In this document: piece by piece, positions 33,103 through 44,642 of the stretch | How the letters are laid out: each line of letters starts with the position of its first letter | How positions within the stretch are numbered: position 1 is the stretch's first letter | Source: Citrobacter enshiensis | Lineage (GTDB): Bacteria; Pseudomonadota; Gammaproteobacteria; Enterobacterales; Enterobacteriaceae | DNA length: 64,000 nt | NCBI RefSeq assembly: GCF_029338175.1 | Contig: NZ_CP119862.1 | Span: 1,736,001-1,800,000 of the forward strand | Direction of reading: 5' to 3' | The notes under the pieces: generated by a model | Seen by the model: the letters and a program-made list of their open reading frames with translations, nothing else | Databases searched by the model: none | Told to the model about the DNA's origin: nothing | Made by a program: the position numbers and the translations under genes

Positions 33103-34548
33103 ATGCGTCAGTGCAATCTTTATCCAGTGATTATCGCAGGAGGCTCAGGAACCCGCTTATGGCCTTTATCCAGGACCTTGTACCCTAAGCAGTTTCTGTG
33201 TCTTGGAGGAGATACATCGATGCTTCAGTCGACAGTATGCCGTTTGAATGGGCTTGAATGTGCTCCTCCACTCGTAATTTGTAATGAGAAACATCGTTTT
33301 ATTGTTTCTGAACAACTTCAGGAAATTGGGCAGTTGTCAGGAAATATTATTTTGGAACCATCCGCGAGAAACACTGCCCCAGCAGTTGCTCTTGCAGCGA
33401 TAGCCGCATGTAATAGCAATCCCGATCATGAACCTATTTTGTTAGTGTTGGCTGCAGATCATGTTATCGAAGAAAATAAAGCTTTCCAGGAAGCTGTAAT
33501 ATCTGCTATTCCTTTGGCTGAAAATGGTAAGTTAGTTACCTTTGGTATAGTGCCTGATGCACCTGAAACAGGATATGGATATATTCGCCGGGGGGATGTG
33601 ACTAATACGGAAATAAAAGTGGACTCAGTCGCATTTAACGTCGATGCTTTTGTGGAGAAGCCAGATTTAAAAGCCGCAGAGAAATATATTTCTGGAGGAG
33701 ATTACTACTGGAATAGTGGTATGTTTTTATTCCGTGCTCGACGATATCTTGAAGAACTTGAAAAATATCGGCCAGATATTTTTCAGGCTTGCCAGGATGC
33801 AATGAATAATGCAGAGCAGGACAATAATTTCATTCGTGTTGGCAGTGCTGCTTTTCAGGGGTGTCCCAGTGAATCCATTGATTACGCGGTGATGGAAAAG
33901 ACCACTGATGCTGTTGTTTTACCAATGAATGTTGGATGGAGCGATGTAGGTTCATGGTCTTCGCTTTGGGAAATTAGCAACCAAAATGAAGATGGCAATG
34001 TTCATCATGGCGATGTGATAAGCCATAATACAGAGAATAGCTTTGTTTATGCTGAGTCAGGACTCGTTACAACCGTAGGCGTGAAGGATCTTGTTGTCGT
34101 TCAGACAAAAGATGCGGTGTTAATTGCAAATAAACATGACGTACAGGTTGTAAAGAAAATTGTAGAACAAATAAAAGTTACTGGTAGACAAGAACATCAT
34201 ATTCATCGTGAAGTCTTTAGACCGTGGGGGAAATATGACTCCATCGATGAAGGTAATCGTTATCAGGTGAAAAGAATCACAGTGAAACCGGGGGAGGGAT
34301 TCGCGTTAAGGATGCATCATCATCGTGCTGAGCATTGGATTATCGTCGCAGGGACGGCAAAAATCACTATTTGCAATGAGGTTCAGTTATTTAGTGAAAA
34401 TCAGTCAGTCTATATTCCTCAGGGGACGATTCACTGTCTTGAAAATCCCGGTAAAGTACCACTTGAAATGATTGAGGTTCGCTCGGGAGTGTATCTCGAA
34501 GAAGATGATATTGTACGGTTTAGTCAACCCAATAAATATATTGAATGA
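33103..34548 (+). CDS. manC: Mannose-1-phosphate guanylyltransferase ManC (CpsB position)
   Basis: Makes GDP-mannose from mannose-1-phosphate and GTP. It is 481 aa, intact. The N-terminal pyrophosphorylase signature is [12 protein letters not shown] and the metal-binding region follows FVEKP. The C-terminal cupin-type (PMI-II-like) domain has MHHHRAEHW. It sits where cpsB is in E. coli, but manB (cpsG), which should follow, is absent. It is AT-rich and ends the foreign-looking block. A second manC is at 43205. Confidence 0.94.
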   Translation: MRQCNLYPVIIAGGSGTRLWPLSRTLYPKQFLCLGGDTSMLQSTVCRLNGLECAPPLVICNEKHRFIVSEQLQEIGQLSGNIILEPSARNTAPAVALAAIAACNSNPDHEPILLVLAADHVIEENKAFQEAVISAIPLAENGKLVTFGIVPDAPETGYGYIRRGDVTNTEIKVDSVAFNVDAFVEKPDLKAAEKYISGGDYYWNSGMFLFRARRYLEELEKYRPDIFQACQDAMNNAEQDNNFIRVGSAAFQGCPSESIDYAVMEKTTDAVVLPMNVGWSDVGSWSSLWEISNQNEDGNVHHGDVISHNTENSFVYAESGLVTTVGVKDLVVVQTKDAVLIANKHDVQVVKKIVEQIKVTGRQEHHIHREVFRPWGKYDSIDEGNRYQVKRITVKPGEGFALRMHHHRAEHWIIVAGTAKITICNEVQLFSENQSVYIPQGTIHCLENPGKVPLEMIEVRSGVYLEEDDIVRFSQPNKYIE

Positions 34549-34923
34549 TTATTAAATTATTGTTCATAAAGATTTGTTTCAATATAAGATATTACGGTGT
34601 GAATTATATAAGTATCACTCGTTCTGTTCGTTTGTTTTTCCACTCGGTCAGAGGTTAACAGTTATCTGGATAAGGGGGGCCATGACGAAATTAACGTCCA
34701 TGAGGTTCACTGCAGTTCAGGCGGTAAATTATTCTTAACTGCGAGACGCAGACGTTGATAATAGCGAAAGGATTGCGGTGTGCCAGAGTTGACATGATTA
34801 ACATATTATTGGGCACTGACGAGAGCTATTTCGCCATCATCAGGCGTTGTTGAATCAGTAATGTCAGTGCTTCTCTTATCCAGTCAGGGAATGCCTGGAT
34901 AAGGGCTAAGAACAGGAACAACG
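34549..34923. other. manC-wcaJ gap where manB (cpsG) is missing
   Basis: These 375 bases contain no ORF. The first about 80 bases are very AT-rich, like the block to the left; the remainder has mixed composition. The last part holds a perfect 9-bp hairpin, CTTATCCAG (34875-34883) / CTGGATAAG (34895-34903), followed by the wcaJ ribosome-binding region. In E. coli manB (about 1.37 kb) occupies this place. I see no recognisable manB remnant by eye. Confidence 0.6.
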
Positions 34924-36318
34924 ATGACAAATCTAAAAAAGCGCGAGCGAGCCAAAACCAATGCATCGTTAATCTCTATGGTGCAACGCTTTTCAGATAT
35001 CACCCTCATGTTTGGCGGGCTGTGGGTCGTCTGCCAGGTGAGCGGCTTGCCATTTCTGTATATGCACCTGTTGGTGGCCTTAATTACGTTGGTGGTGTTC
35101 CAGATGCTGGGAGGCATAACGGATTTTTACCGCTCCTGGCGCGGGGTCAAAATTTCGACGGAGCTGGCGCTGCTGCTGCGTAACTGGACGCTGAGCCTGG
35201 TGTTTAGCGCGGGTTTAATCGCCTTTAATAACGACGTTGAGAACCGTCCTGCCGTCTGGCTGGCGTGGTATCTGCTCTCAAGCGTTGGACTGGTGGTCTG
35301 CCGTTCGTTGATTCGTTACGGGGCAGGCTGGTTACGCCATCGTGGTTACAACAAACGGCGGGTGGCGGTGGCGGGCGATTTGCCCGCCGGTCAGGCGTTG
35401 CTGGAGAGTTTTCGCAACGAACCGTGGCTGGGCTTTGAAGTGGTCGGGGTGTATCACGACGCGAAACCGGGCGGCGTGTCATCGGACTGGGCGGGCAATC
35501 TGCGACAGCTGGTGGAGGATGCCAAAGCGTCACGCATTCATAACGTTTATATCGCCATGTCGATGTGTGACGGCGCGCGGGTGAAAAAGCTGGTGCGGGA
35601 ACTGGCTGATACAACCTGTTCGGTGATCCTGATCCCCGATGTCTTCACCTTCAATATTTTGCACTCCCGCATCGAAGAGGTGAGTGGTGTGCCGGTCGTG
35701 CCGCTGTATGACACGCCGCTCTCGGGCATCAATCGTCTGCTTAAACGTGCCGAAGACATTGCGCTGGCGTCGCTGATTCTGTTGCTGATTTCTCCGGTGC
35801 TGTGCTGCATTGCGCTGTCGGTCAAACTGACGTCTCCCGGCCCGGTTATTTTCCGCCAGACGCGCTACGGCATGGATGGCAAACCGATCAAAGTGTGGAA
35901 ATTCCGATCCATGAAAGTGATGGAAAACGATGCGGTGGTCACTCAGGCGACGCAAAACGATCCCCGCGTGACCCCCGTGGGAAACTTCCTGCGCCGCACG
36001 TCTCTGGACGAGTTGCCGCAGTTCATTAACGTGTTGACGGGCGGCATGTCCATCGTTGGGCCGCGACCGCATGCGGTGGCGCACAACGAGCAATACCGCC
36101 AGCTTATCGAGGGTTACATGCTGCGCCACAAGGTGAAACCGGGCATTACCGGCTGGGCGCAAATCAACGGCTGGCGCGGTGAGACCGACACCTTAGAGAA
36201 GATGGAAAAGCGGGTTGAGTTTGATCTGGAGTACATCCGCGAATGGAGCCTGTGGTTCGACATCAAGATTGTCTTTCTGACTGTGTTTAAGGGCTTTGTT
36301 AACAAAGCGGCTTACTGA
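34924..36318 (+). CDS. wcaJ: Undecaprenyl-phosphate glucose phosphotransferase WcaJ
   Basis: Initiating enzyme of colanic acid, transferring glucose-1-phosphate to undecaprenyl phosphate. It is 464 aa as in E. coli, intact. There are N-terminal membrane helices (about 25-140), a CoA-binding-like middle domain, a re-entrant helix (near 280-300), then the catalytic domain with KVWKFRSMK, RRTSLDELPQ and VGPRP. The composition is GC-rich, marking the return to the native operon. Confidence 0.96.
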   Translation: MTNLKKRERAKTNASLISMVQRFSDITLMFGGLWVVCQVSGLPFLYMHLLVALITLVVFQMLGGITDFYRSWRGVKISTELALLLRNWTLSLVFSAGLIAFNNDVENRPAVWLAWYLLSSVGLVVCRSLIRYGAGWLRHRGYNKRRVAVAGDLPAGQALLESFRNEPWLGFEVVGVYHDAKPGGVSSDWAGNLRQLVEDAKASRIHNVYIAMSMCDGARVKKLVRELADTTCSVILIPDVFTFNILHSRIEEVSGVPVVPLYDTPLSGINRLLKRAEDIALASLILLLISPVLCCIALSVKLTSPGPVIFRQTRYGMDGKPIKVWKFRSMKVMENDAVVTQATQNDPRVTPVGNFLRRTSLDELPQFINVLTGGMSIVGPRPHAVAHNEQYRQLIEGYMLRHKVKPGITGWAQINGWRGETDTLEKMEKRVEFDLEYIREWSLWFDIKIVFLTVFKGFVNKAAY

Positions 36319-36327
36319 GGAACGATC

Positions 36328-37806
36328 ATGAGTTTACGCGAAAAAACCCTCAGCGGCGCCAGGTGGTCGGCGATGGCCACCGTGGTTATCATCGGTCTGG
36401 GACTGATTCAGATGACGGTGCTGGCGCGGATTATCGACAACCATCAGTTTGGTCTGTTAACCGTCTCGCTGGTGATTATTGCGCTGGCCGACACCCTCTC
36501 GGACTTTGGCATCGCCAACTCGATTATCCAGCGTAAAGAGATAAGTCACCTCGAACTAACCACTCTGTACTGGCTCAACGTCGGTCTGGGAATAGTGGTG
36601 TGCGTGGCGGTGTTTCTGCTTAGCGACGTGATTGGCAATGTGCTGAATAACCCCGATCTGGCGCCATTAATCAAAACCTTGTCGCTGGCATTTGTGGTGA
36701 TCCCCCATGGGCAGCAGTTCCGTGCGCTGATGCAAAAGGAGCTGGAATTCAACAAGATTGGCATGATCGAGACCAGTTCGGTGCTGGCGGGGTTTACCTT
36801 TACGGTGGTCAGCGCCCATTTCTGGCCGTGGGCGTTAACCGCGATCCTCGGTTATCTGGTCAACAGCGCGGTCCGTACGCTGCTGTTTGGCTATTTTGGC
36901 CGCAAAATCTATCGTCCCGGACTGCACTTTTCGCTGGCATCCGTCTCATCGAACTTACGTTTTGGCGCCTGGCTGACGGCAGACAGCATCATCAATTATG
37001 TGAATACCAATCTCTCAACCCTGGTGCTTGCGCGCATTCTTGGCGCAGGCGTGGCGGGGGGATACAACCTGGCGTACAACGTGGCGGTCGTTCCGCCGAT
37101 GAAACTCAACCCCATCATTACCCGCGTGCTGTTTCCCGCGTTTGCCAAAATTCAGGACGATACCGAAAAGCTGCGAATTAACTTCTACAAGCTGCTGTCG
37201 GTGGTGGGGATCATTAACTTCCCTGCGTTGCTTGGTCTGATGGTGGTGTCGAACAATTTTGTACCACTGGTTTTTGGCGAGAAATGGCGCGGTATTGTTC
37301 CGGTACTGCAGCTGTTGTGCGTGGTGGGACTGTTGCGCTCCATTGGCAACCCGATTGGCTCGCTGCTAATGGCGAAAGCGCGCGTCGATATCAGCTTCAA
37401 ATTCAATGTGTTCAAAACGTGCCTGTTTATTCCGGCCATTCTCGTGGGTGGTCATCTGGCGGGCGTCATCGGCGTCACGCTGGGTTTTCTGCTGGTGCAA
37501 ATCATCAATACGGTGCTGAGTTATTTCGTGATGATCAAACCGGTGCTGGGCTCCAGTTATCGTCAGTACATCCTGAGCCTGTGGTTACCGTTTTATCTCT
37601 CTTTACCGACGCTGGCGCTGAGTTATGGCCTGGGCGTTGCGTTGCAGGGACATCTGCTACTCAGCGTATTGCTGGCAACGCAAATTGCTGCGGGCGCGCT
37701 GGCCTTTGTCGTGATGATCGTGGCATCACGCCATCCGTTAGTGGTGGAAATTAAGCGCCAGTTTTGTCGCAGCGAAAAAATGAAAACACTGCTACGCGCA
37801 GGATAA
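36328..37806 (+). CDS. wzxC: Colanic acid flippase WzxC
   Basis: Moves the lipid-linked colanic acid repeat across the inner membrane. It is 492 aa, the E. coli length, with about 12-14 membrane segments of the MOP/polysaccharide transport family. It begins 9 bases after wcaJ. Intact. Confidence 0.96.
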   Translation: MSLREKTLSGARWSAMATVVIIGLGLIQMTVLARIIDNHQFGLLTVSLVIIALADTLSDFGIANSIIQRKEISHLELTTLYWLNVGLGIVVCVAVFLLSDVIGNVLNNPDLAPLIKTLSLAFVVIPHGQQFRALMQKELEFNKIGMIETSSVLAGFTFTVVSAHFWPWALTAILGYLVNSAVRTLLFGYFGRKIYRPGLHFSLASVSSNLRFGAWLTADSIINYVNTNLSTLVLARILGAGVAGGYNLAYNVAVVPPMKLNPIITRVLFPAFAKIQDDTEKLRINFYKLLSVVGIINFPALLGLMVVSNNFVPLVFGEKWRGIVPVLQLLCVVGLLRSIGNPIGSLLMAKARVDISFKFNVFKTCLFIPAILVGGHLAGVIGVTLGFLLVQIINTVLSYFVMIKPVLGSSYRQYILSLWLPFYLSLPTLALSYGLGVALQGHLLLSVLLATQIAAGALAFVVMIVASRHPLVVEIKRQFCRSEKMKTLLRAG

Positions 37807-37833
37807 AGCTCAAACATGATTAATGGGATACAA

Positions 37834-39129
37834 ATGAAACTACTCATACTTGGCAACCATACCTGCGGCAACCGTGGCGACAGTGCGATTTTACGCGGCC
37901 TGTTGGATGCTGTTCATCGCCTGGAACCCGACGCTGAAGTCGACGTGATGAGCCGTTATCCGGTGAGTTCTTCCTGGTTACTCAATCGTCCGGTGAGTGG
38001 GCGATCCTATCTGGCTGCAAATGAAGCAGCACAACAGGTGCCGGCAGGGATGATGGGGCGGGTGAAAAAAGTGCTGCGCCGCCGCTATCAACATCAGGTT
38101 CTGCTTTCGCGCGTCACGGATACCGGCAAGCTGCGTAACATTGCGATTGCCCAGGGCTTTACAGATTTTGTCCGTCTGCTGTCGGGCTACGACGCGATTA
38201 TCCAGGTTGGCGGATCGTTTTTTGTCGACCTCTACGGCGTACCGCAATTTGAGCATGCACTGTGTACGTTCATGGCGAAAAAACCGCTGTAGCAATGATG
38301 GGTCACAGCGTCGGCCCGTTTCCAGGACGATCAGTTCAACCGACTGGCGAACTATGTTTTTGGACAGTGTGACGCGTTGATCCTGCGCGAAGCGGTAAGC
38401 CTTGAACTGATGAAGCGTAGCGACATCACGACGGCAAAAGTGGAATCCGGCGTGGACACCGCGTGGCTGGTGGAGCGTCACCTTGAGGATTTTGAAGCGG
38501 CCTACACGGTACAACACTGGCTGGATGTGGCCGCGACGCAGAAGACCGTGGCAATCACACTGCGCGAACTGGCGCCGTTTGATAAACCGTCTGGGGCACT
38601 ACCCAGCAAGGCCTATGAGCAGGCGTTCGCCCGGGGTCGTGAATCGCATTCTGGAGGAAGGGTATCAGGTGATTGCACTCTCAACCTGTACCGGGATCGA
38701 CAGCTATAACAAAGATGACCGTATGGTGGCGCTGAATTTACGCCAGTATGTCAGCGATCCGTCGCGCTACCACGTGGTGATGGACGAACTGAACGATCTG
38801 GAAATGGGAAAAATTCTTGCCGCCTGCGAATTGACCGTGGGAACAACGTCTGCACTCCGCGATTATCTCGATGAACTTTGACACCCCGGCCATTGCCATC
38901 AACTACGAACATAAGTCGGCGGGGATCATGCAGGCAACTGGGATTGCCTGAGATGGCCATCGATATTCGCCATCTCCTGGATGGCAGCCTGGAAACAAGG
39001 GTTGCCGATACGCTGGGGGCAGTTGCCGGAACTGGGAACACGCGCGTTTCTGCCGCTGTGGCACGTGAGCGTGAACAGGGGTTACGCATGGTTGAATCGG
39101 TGTTAAGCCGCATCAGGGAGGGAAAATGA
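37834..39129 (+). CDS. wcaK: Colanic acid pyruvyl transferase WcaK (multiply frameshifted)
   Basis: Polysaccharide pyruvyl-transferase family, 426 aa in E. coli. The ATG at 37834 (MKLLILGNHTCG) is preferred over the one at 37816. The coding sequence is broken at several points: near 38000-38030 (compensated), 38291-38325, 38630, 38870 and 38935. The pieces, read in order, match WcaK (QVGGSFFVDLYGVPQFEHA, DSYNKDDRMVALNLRQ, EMAIDIRHLLDGS). This gene has the densest damage in the window. Confidence 0.85.
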
Positions 39130-40350
39130 AAGTTAGCTTCTTTTTACTCAAATTCCCGTTGTCCTCAGAGACTTTTGTGCTGAACCAAATCACCGCGTTT
39201 ATCGACATGGGGTTTGAGGTCGACATTGTCGCGCTGCAGAAGGGCGATTTGCAAAATACCCACGCGTCATGGACGAAATACAGTCTGGAAGCAAAACGCG
39301 CTGGTTGCAGGATGAGCCGACGGGGCGGCCTCGCAAAAGCTTGCGCTATCGCGCATTCAAAACGTTATCGGGGACTTCATCGTGCGACGACATGGAAAGC
39401 GCTCAACGTTTCCCGCTACGGTGCCGAGTCACGCAACCTGATCCTTTCCTCTATTTGCGCTCAGGTCACGACACCGTTTGATGCGGATGTCTTTATCGCC
39501 CATTTTGGTCCTGCGGGGGTAACGGCGGCGAAACTGCGGGAACTTGGGGTACTCAAAGGCAAGATCGCCACTATTTTCCACGGCATTGATATCTCGAGTC
39601 GGGAAGTGGCTCAACCATTATACGCCCGAGTACCAGCACCTGTTTCGGCGCGGTGATTTGATGCTGCCCATCAGCGACCTATGGGCTGCGCGCCTGAAAG
39701 GGATGGGCTGTCCGCCGGAGAAGATCGCGGTATCACGCATGGGCGTGGATATGGCGCGGTTTACCCATCGGCCGCTTAAAACGCCAGCAACGCCGCTGGA
39801 AGTAATCTCCGTTGCCCGCCTTACCGAGAAAAAAGGGCTGCACGTCGCCATTGAAGCCTGCCGCCTGCTTAAAGCGCGCGGCGTGGATTTCCGTTATCGC
39901 ATTCTGGGTATCGGTCCGTGGGAAAGACGTCTGCGCACGCTGATCGAGCAGTACCAACTGGAGGATGTAATTGACATGCCCGGATTTAAACCCAGTCATG
40001 ACGTAAAAAAAATGCTGGATCAGGCCGATGTCTTTCTGCTGCCTTCGGTCACGGGGGCGGACGGGGATATGGAAGGTATTCCTGTAGCATTGATGGAAGC
40101 GATGGCGGTAGGTATTCCGGTTATCTCTACGGTGCATAGTGGGATCCCGGAACTGGTGGAAGCTGGAAAATCCGGCTGGCTGGTGCCCGAAAACGATGCC
40201 CCGGCGCTGGCCGAACAACTGGCCGCATTCAGTCGAATCGACGGCGAGGCGCTCCGACCCGTGGTGCAACGCGCTCGTGAAAAAATTGAGTCTGATTTTA
40301 ACCAGCAGGCGATCAATCTTCAGCTCTCCAGCCTGCTGCAAACGCTATAA
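39126..40350 (+). CDS. wcaL: Colanic acid GT4 glycosyltransferase WcaL (frameshifted)
   Basis: Family-4 transferase (406 aa in E. coli) starting MKVSFFLLKFPLSSETFVLNQ, with the donor-site segment EGIPVALMEAMAVGIPVIST. A missing A near 39293 and an extra G near 39610, with others between, split it; from 39620 to the stop the protein is intact. It overlaps wcaK by 4 bases. Confidence 0.88.
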
Positions 40351-40361
40351 ATTGAGGTTGT

Positions 40362-41768
40362 ATGCCAGAGAAGACACTCTCCCGACGTACCTTTCTGACG
40401 GCAGGCTCCGTCCTTGCCGCACTCCCCATCCTCCATACTCCGCTTGCCCGCGCCGTTGAACCCCGAAGGACCGTCAATATCCAGGAATATAATCCGCAGG
40501 ACTGGGTAGCCTCGTTCAGACGCGCGTTCGATGACGCGCAAACCGTCGTTGTGCCCGCCGGAGTGGTCTGCAAAAACATCAATACGGGGATTTTCATCCC
40601 TGCCGGTAAAACGCTGCACGTACTTGGGCGGCTAAGCGGCAACGGCAGAGGCCGATTTGTGCTACAGGATGGCTGTCAGGTCACAGGGAAGGGGGGCGGT
40701 AGCCTGCACAACATCACGCTGGACGTTCGCGGTTCGGACTGTGTTATCAAAGGGATTGCCATGAGCGGGTTTGTCTCCGGTGACCCAGATTTTATATTGG
40801 CGGCAAAAAACCGCGGATTATGCGCAATCTGATCATTGATGACATCACGGTGACTCAGGCGAACTATGCCATTCTGCGCCAGGGATTCCATAACCAGGTT
40901 GACGGCGCGCGGATCACTCATAGCCGTTTCAGTGACCTACAGGGCGATGCGATTGAATGGAATGTGGCGATCAACGATCGCAATATCCTGATTTCGGATC
41001 ATGTCATTGAACGTATCAACTGCACTAACGGCAAGATTAACTGGGGGATCGGCATTGGGTTAGCGGGAAGCACGTATGACAATCGCTACCCGGAAGAGCA
41101 AACGGTGAAAAACTTTGTGGTGGCAAACATCACCGGCTCTGATTGTCGGCAACTGGTCCACGTCGAGAACGGCAAACACTTTATCATTCGCAATGTGAAG
41201 GCCCGAAATATCACACCGGATTTCAGTAAGAAAGCAGGGATAGATAATGCCACGGTGGCAATATATGGTTGTGATAATTTTGTGATCGATAATATTGATA
41301 TGGTGAATAGTACTGGAATACTTATTGGTTACGGTGTGGTTAAAGGTCGATATTTATCCATCCCACAAAATTTCAAATTGAATGATATTCATCTCGATAA
41401 TACTCATCTTGCCTGGAAGCTACGCGGCATCCAAATCGCTTCCGGAAACGCGCCCTCGTTTGTGGCGCTCACTAACATTGAGATGAAGCGGGCGACACTG
41501 GAACTGCACAATAAGCCGCAGCATCTTTTTTTACGTAACATCAATGTGATGCAGACGTCCACCACCGGGCCCGCGCTGAAAATGCACTTTGACCTGCGCA
41601 AAGACGTGAGAGGGAAGTTTATGGCCAAACAGGACACGTTGTTGTCTCTGGCCAACGTGCATGCGGTTAATGAGAAAGGGCAGAGTTCGGTAGATATCGA
41701 CAGCATCAATCACCAGGTCGTCAATGTTGAGGATATCAATTTCAGATTGCCGGAACAGGGCTCGGTAG
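40362..41768 (+). CDS. wcaM: Colanic acid biosynthesis protein WcaM (frameshifted)
   Basis: Last gene of the colanic acid operon, 464 aa in E. coli, a beta-helix-like (right-handed parallel repeat) protein with no proven activity. The N-terminus carries a twin-arginine-like signal, [17 protein letters not shown]. Several small indels lie between 40760 and 40815 ([11 protein letters not shown] in place of SGFGPVTQIFIGG). Near the 3' end an extra G at about 41758-41760 removes the natural stop (GAACAGGCTCGGTAG expected), so the open frame runs on to 41869; I place the end at the TAG 41766-41768. Confidence 0.85.
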
Positions 41769-41934
41769 TTTTATGTACATTCCTGAAAAACACATGTCTA
41801 TTCTTCAGATTATGGCTACTGCATTCTCTGGATAAGCGGCGTAACATCTTCAACAGGGCCGCCATGTAATTCATGCTGGCTAAAACATGCTAAAGAGCTA
41901 TAATTCAGCAACCATTTTGCAGGTGGATGAAATA

Positions 41935-42825
41935 ATGATTAATTTGAAAGCAGTTATTCCGGTAGCGGGTCTGGGTATGCACATGTTGCCTGCCACCAAG
42001 GCAATTCCCAAAGAGATGCTGCCGATCGTCGACAAACCCATGATTCAGTACATTGTCGACGAGATTGTGGCTGCTGGGATCAAAGAAATCCTCCTGGTAA
42101 CTCACGCGTCCAAAAACGCGGTCGAGAACCATTTCGACACCTCCTACGAACTGGAATCTCTCCTCGAGCAGCGTGTAAAACGCCAATTGTTGGCGGAAGT
42201 ACAGTCCATCTGTCCTCCTGGTGTGACGATCATGAATGTGCGCCAGGCTCAACCTCTTGGTTTGGGTCATTCCATTCTGTGCGCGCGCCCGGTTATTGGT
42301 GATAACCCGTTTGTCGTTGTATTACCTGATATTATTATCGATAACGCCAGTGCTGACCCACTGCGTTATAACCTTGCTGCCATGGTGGCCCGCTTCAATG
42401 AAACCGGTCGTAGCCAGGTACTGGCGAAGCGCATGAAGGGCGATCTTTCAGAGTATTCTGTTATTCAGACGAAAGAAGCACTGGATAATGAGGGTAAAGT
42501 GAGCCGCATCGTTGAGTTCATCGAAAAACCAGATCAGCCGCAAACGCTCGACTCTGATCTGATGGCGGTGGGTCGCTATGTCCTCTCTGCGGATATCTGG
42601 GCTGAACTCGAAAAAACTGAACGAGGTGCCTGGGGTCGCATCCAGTTGACTGACGCCATTGCCGAACTGGCGAAAAAACAGTCTGTTGATGCAATGCTGA
42701 TGACTGGTGACAGCTATGACTGCGGTAAAAAAATGGGTTATATGCAGGCGTTTGTGAAGTATGGGCTGCGTAACCTGAAGGAAGGGCCGAAGTTCCGTAA
42801 GAGTATTGAGAAGTTGCTGAGTTAA
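41935..42825 (+). CDS. galF: GalF, UTP-glucose-1-phosphate uridylyltransferase-like protein
   Basis: GalU paralogue that marks the boundary between the colanic acid and O-antigen clusters. The ATG at 41935 gives 296 aa beginning [22 protein letters not shown]. The GLGMHMLP motif, in place of GLGTRMLP in GalU, identifies GalF. An upstream in-frame ATG (41887) is rejected. Intact and nearly identical to E. coli. Confidence 0.97.
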   Translation: MINLKAVIPVAGLGMHMLPATKAIPKEMLPIVDKPMIQYIVDEIVAAGIKEILLVTHASKNAVENHFDTSYELESLLEQRVKRQLLAEVQSICPPGVTIMNVRQAQPLGLGHSILCARPVIGDNPFVVVLPDIIIDNASADPLRYNLAAMVARFNETGRSQVLAKRMKGDLSEYSVIQTKEALDNEGKVSRIVEFIEKPDQPQTLDSDLMAVGRYVLSADIWAELEKTERGAWGRIQLTDAIAELAKKQSVDAMLMTGDSYDCGKKMGYMQAFVKYGLRNLKEGPKFRKSIEKLLS

Positions 42826-42865
42826 CGCCGAAAACTTTGGTTATTTGAAATACAGGTTGGTAGAG

Positions 42866-42925
42866 CGGCAGTCTAAGTCGAGGTTGAAGGTCGTCCTGAT
42901 GCCTCAATCTTACTGCCGTTTTTTT
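42866..42925 (+). terminator. galF terminator-like hairpin
   Basis: CGGCAGT (42866-42872) pairs with ACTGCCG (42912-42918) and is followed by TTTTTTT. The loop is long (39 bases), so other internal pairing is likely, but the stem next to the T run is typical of a rho-independent terminator. Confidence 0.6.
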
Positions 42926-43091
42926 ATAAAATTCAAATGCTAAAAAGGGTGATAGTGTTAGGAAATACTCATACACAATTAGATATTTTTCCTTGTTTCG
43001 TCAGTTAAGAAATAAGAGAATATACGGATAAAGGATTTCATAGAGCCTTCTGAATTTGATGAAATCATACTAAAGCCAATCAAAAAATGAG

Positions 43092-43129
43092 CAGTATCCT
43101 GGTAGCTGTAGAGCCAGTGCGGTAGCGTG
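43092..43129 (+). promoter_or_regulatory. JUMPstart upstream of the O-antigen operon
   Basis: The block CAGTATCCTGGTAGCTGTAG...GCGGTAGCGTG matches the JUMPstart consensus; the ops core has GCGGTAGCGTG with T in place of the first G. It lies 76 bases before manC. RfaH recruitment is expected by family knowledge. Confidence 0.85.
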
Positions 43130-43204
43130 CTCAATTCTCAAGCAATAGCGACAAACTTTGTGTGCTGATCTTAATATAAAGCGTCAATATTTTAAGGACT
43201 TAAA

Positions 43205-44621
43205 ATGTTACTTCCTGTGATTATGGCCGGTGGTACCGGTAGTCGTTTGTGGCCTATGTCGCGCGAACTCTATCCAAAGCAGTTTTTGCGTCTTTATGGA
43301 CAGCGGTCAATGCTGCAGGAAACAGTGCTTCGCCTGGATGATGTTGACGCCCGTGAACCCGTAGTGATTTGCAATCAAGAGCACCGATTCCTGGTGGCTG
43401 AACAACTGAGGCAGATCAATAAGCTCTCTCACAATATTATTCTTGAACCCGTTGGTCGCAACACAGCACCAGCTATTGCACTGGCAGCCTTGAGTGCAAT
43501 TGAAAATGGTGACGATCCAATTCTCCTGGTGCTGGCTGCTGATCATATAATCAACAACAAACCGGCATTTCATCAGGCGATTAAATCAGCGTTCAAATTT
43601 GCTTTACAAGGACGCTTGGTTACATTCGGAATTGTCCCTACCGGGCCTGAAACGGGTTATGGTTACATTCACCGTGGCCAGGTCGAAACGCTGGATGAGC
43701 AAGTTGCGTATCAGGTCAGTCGTTTTGTTGAAAAACCGAATAAGAGAACCGCCGAAGGTTATATCGATTCCGGTGAATATTACTGGAATAGCGGGATGTT
43801 CATGTTCAAAGCCAAGAAATATCTTGAAGAACTGGAAAAGTTTAGACCGGATATTCTTGAGTCATGCAAAGCCGCTATTCGTGGCGGCAAAGACGGTGAT
43901 GATTTCATCAAGATCGATCGTGATCTATTTATCGCCTGCCCGGATGAATCTGTCGATTATGCTGTAATGGAAAAAACGACAGATGCCGTAGTCGTCGGAC
44001 TTGATGCTGACTGGAGTGATGTCGGTTCCTGGTCTGCATTGTGGGATGTCAGTGCTAAAGATCAGAAAGGAAATGTTCTCACGGGGGATACTTTCCTGCA
44101 TAACGCAAACAACTGTTATGTTAATACAGACGAGAAACTAGTTGCTGCCATCGGGGTTGATAACCTTGTAATTATTAATACAAAAGATGCAGTACTGGTG
44201 GTTGATAAAGATCAGGTGCAGGATGTCAAAAAAGTTGTCGAGTACCTGAAGGTCAATCATCGCAGCGAATACAAACGCCATCGGGAAATTTATCGACCCT
44301 GGGGGCGTTGCGATGTGGTTGTGCAATCTGAACGTTTTAATGTCAATCGTATTACTGTCAAACCAGGCGCTGCATTCTCAATGCAGATGCATCACCATCG
44401 CACTGAGCACTGGGTTGTGCTTTCCGGCACCGGTGAAGTAACGATTAAAGATCAAAAATTCCTGTTAACGAAAAATCAATCGACTTTTATCCCTATTGGC
44501 GCACAGCATGCGTCTGGAAAATCCTGGAAAAATTCCACTGGAATTACTTGAAATTCAGTCAGGTTCCTATTTAGGTGATGACGATATTATTCGTATTAAA
44601 GACCAATACGGTCGTTGCTAA
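43205..44621 (+). CDS. manC: Mannose-1-phosphate guanylyltransferase ManC, O-antigen copy (frameshifted)
   Basis: Supplies GDP-mannose for the O polysaccharide. It has the [12 protein letters not shown] signature, FVEKPNK and the cupin HHHRTEHW. An extra G at about 44510 (CAGCATGCGTCTGG in place of CAGCATCGTCTGG) ends the open frame early at 44551; in the restored frame the protein continues [17 protein letters not shown] and ends at TAA 44619-44621, about 471 aa. It is a clear homologue of, but distinct from, the manC at 33103. Confidence 0.92.
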
Positions 44622-44642
44622 TATTTGAAGGTAACAAGATTT

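Larger units (their letters stand above)
42826..43204 (+). promoter_or_regulatory. O-antigen operon control region
   Basis: 379 bases between galF and the O-antigen manC. It contains the galF terminator (42866-42925) and a JUMPstart (43092-43129), with AT-rich sequence between them that must hold the O-antigen promoter. No ORF. Confidence 0.6.

Noticed and set aside
41769-41869. C-terminal extension of wcaM to 41869
   Set aside because: An extra G at about 41758-41760 explains the lost stop; the extra 33 residues do not resemble any WcaM.
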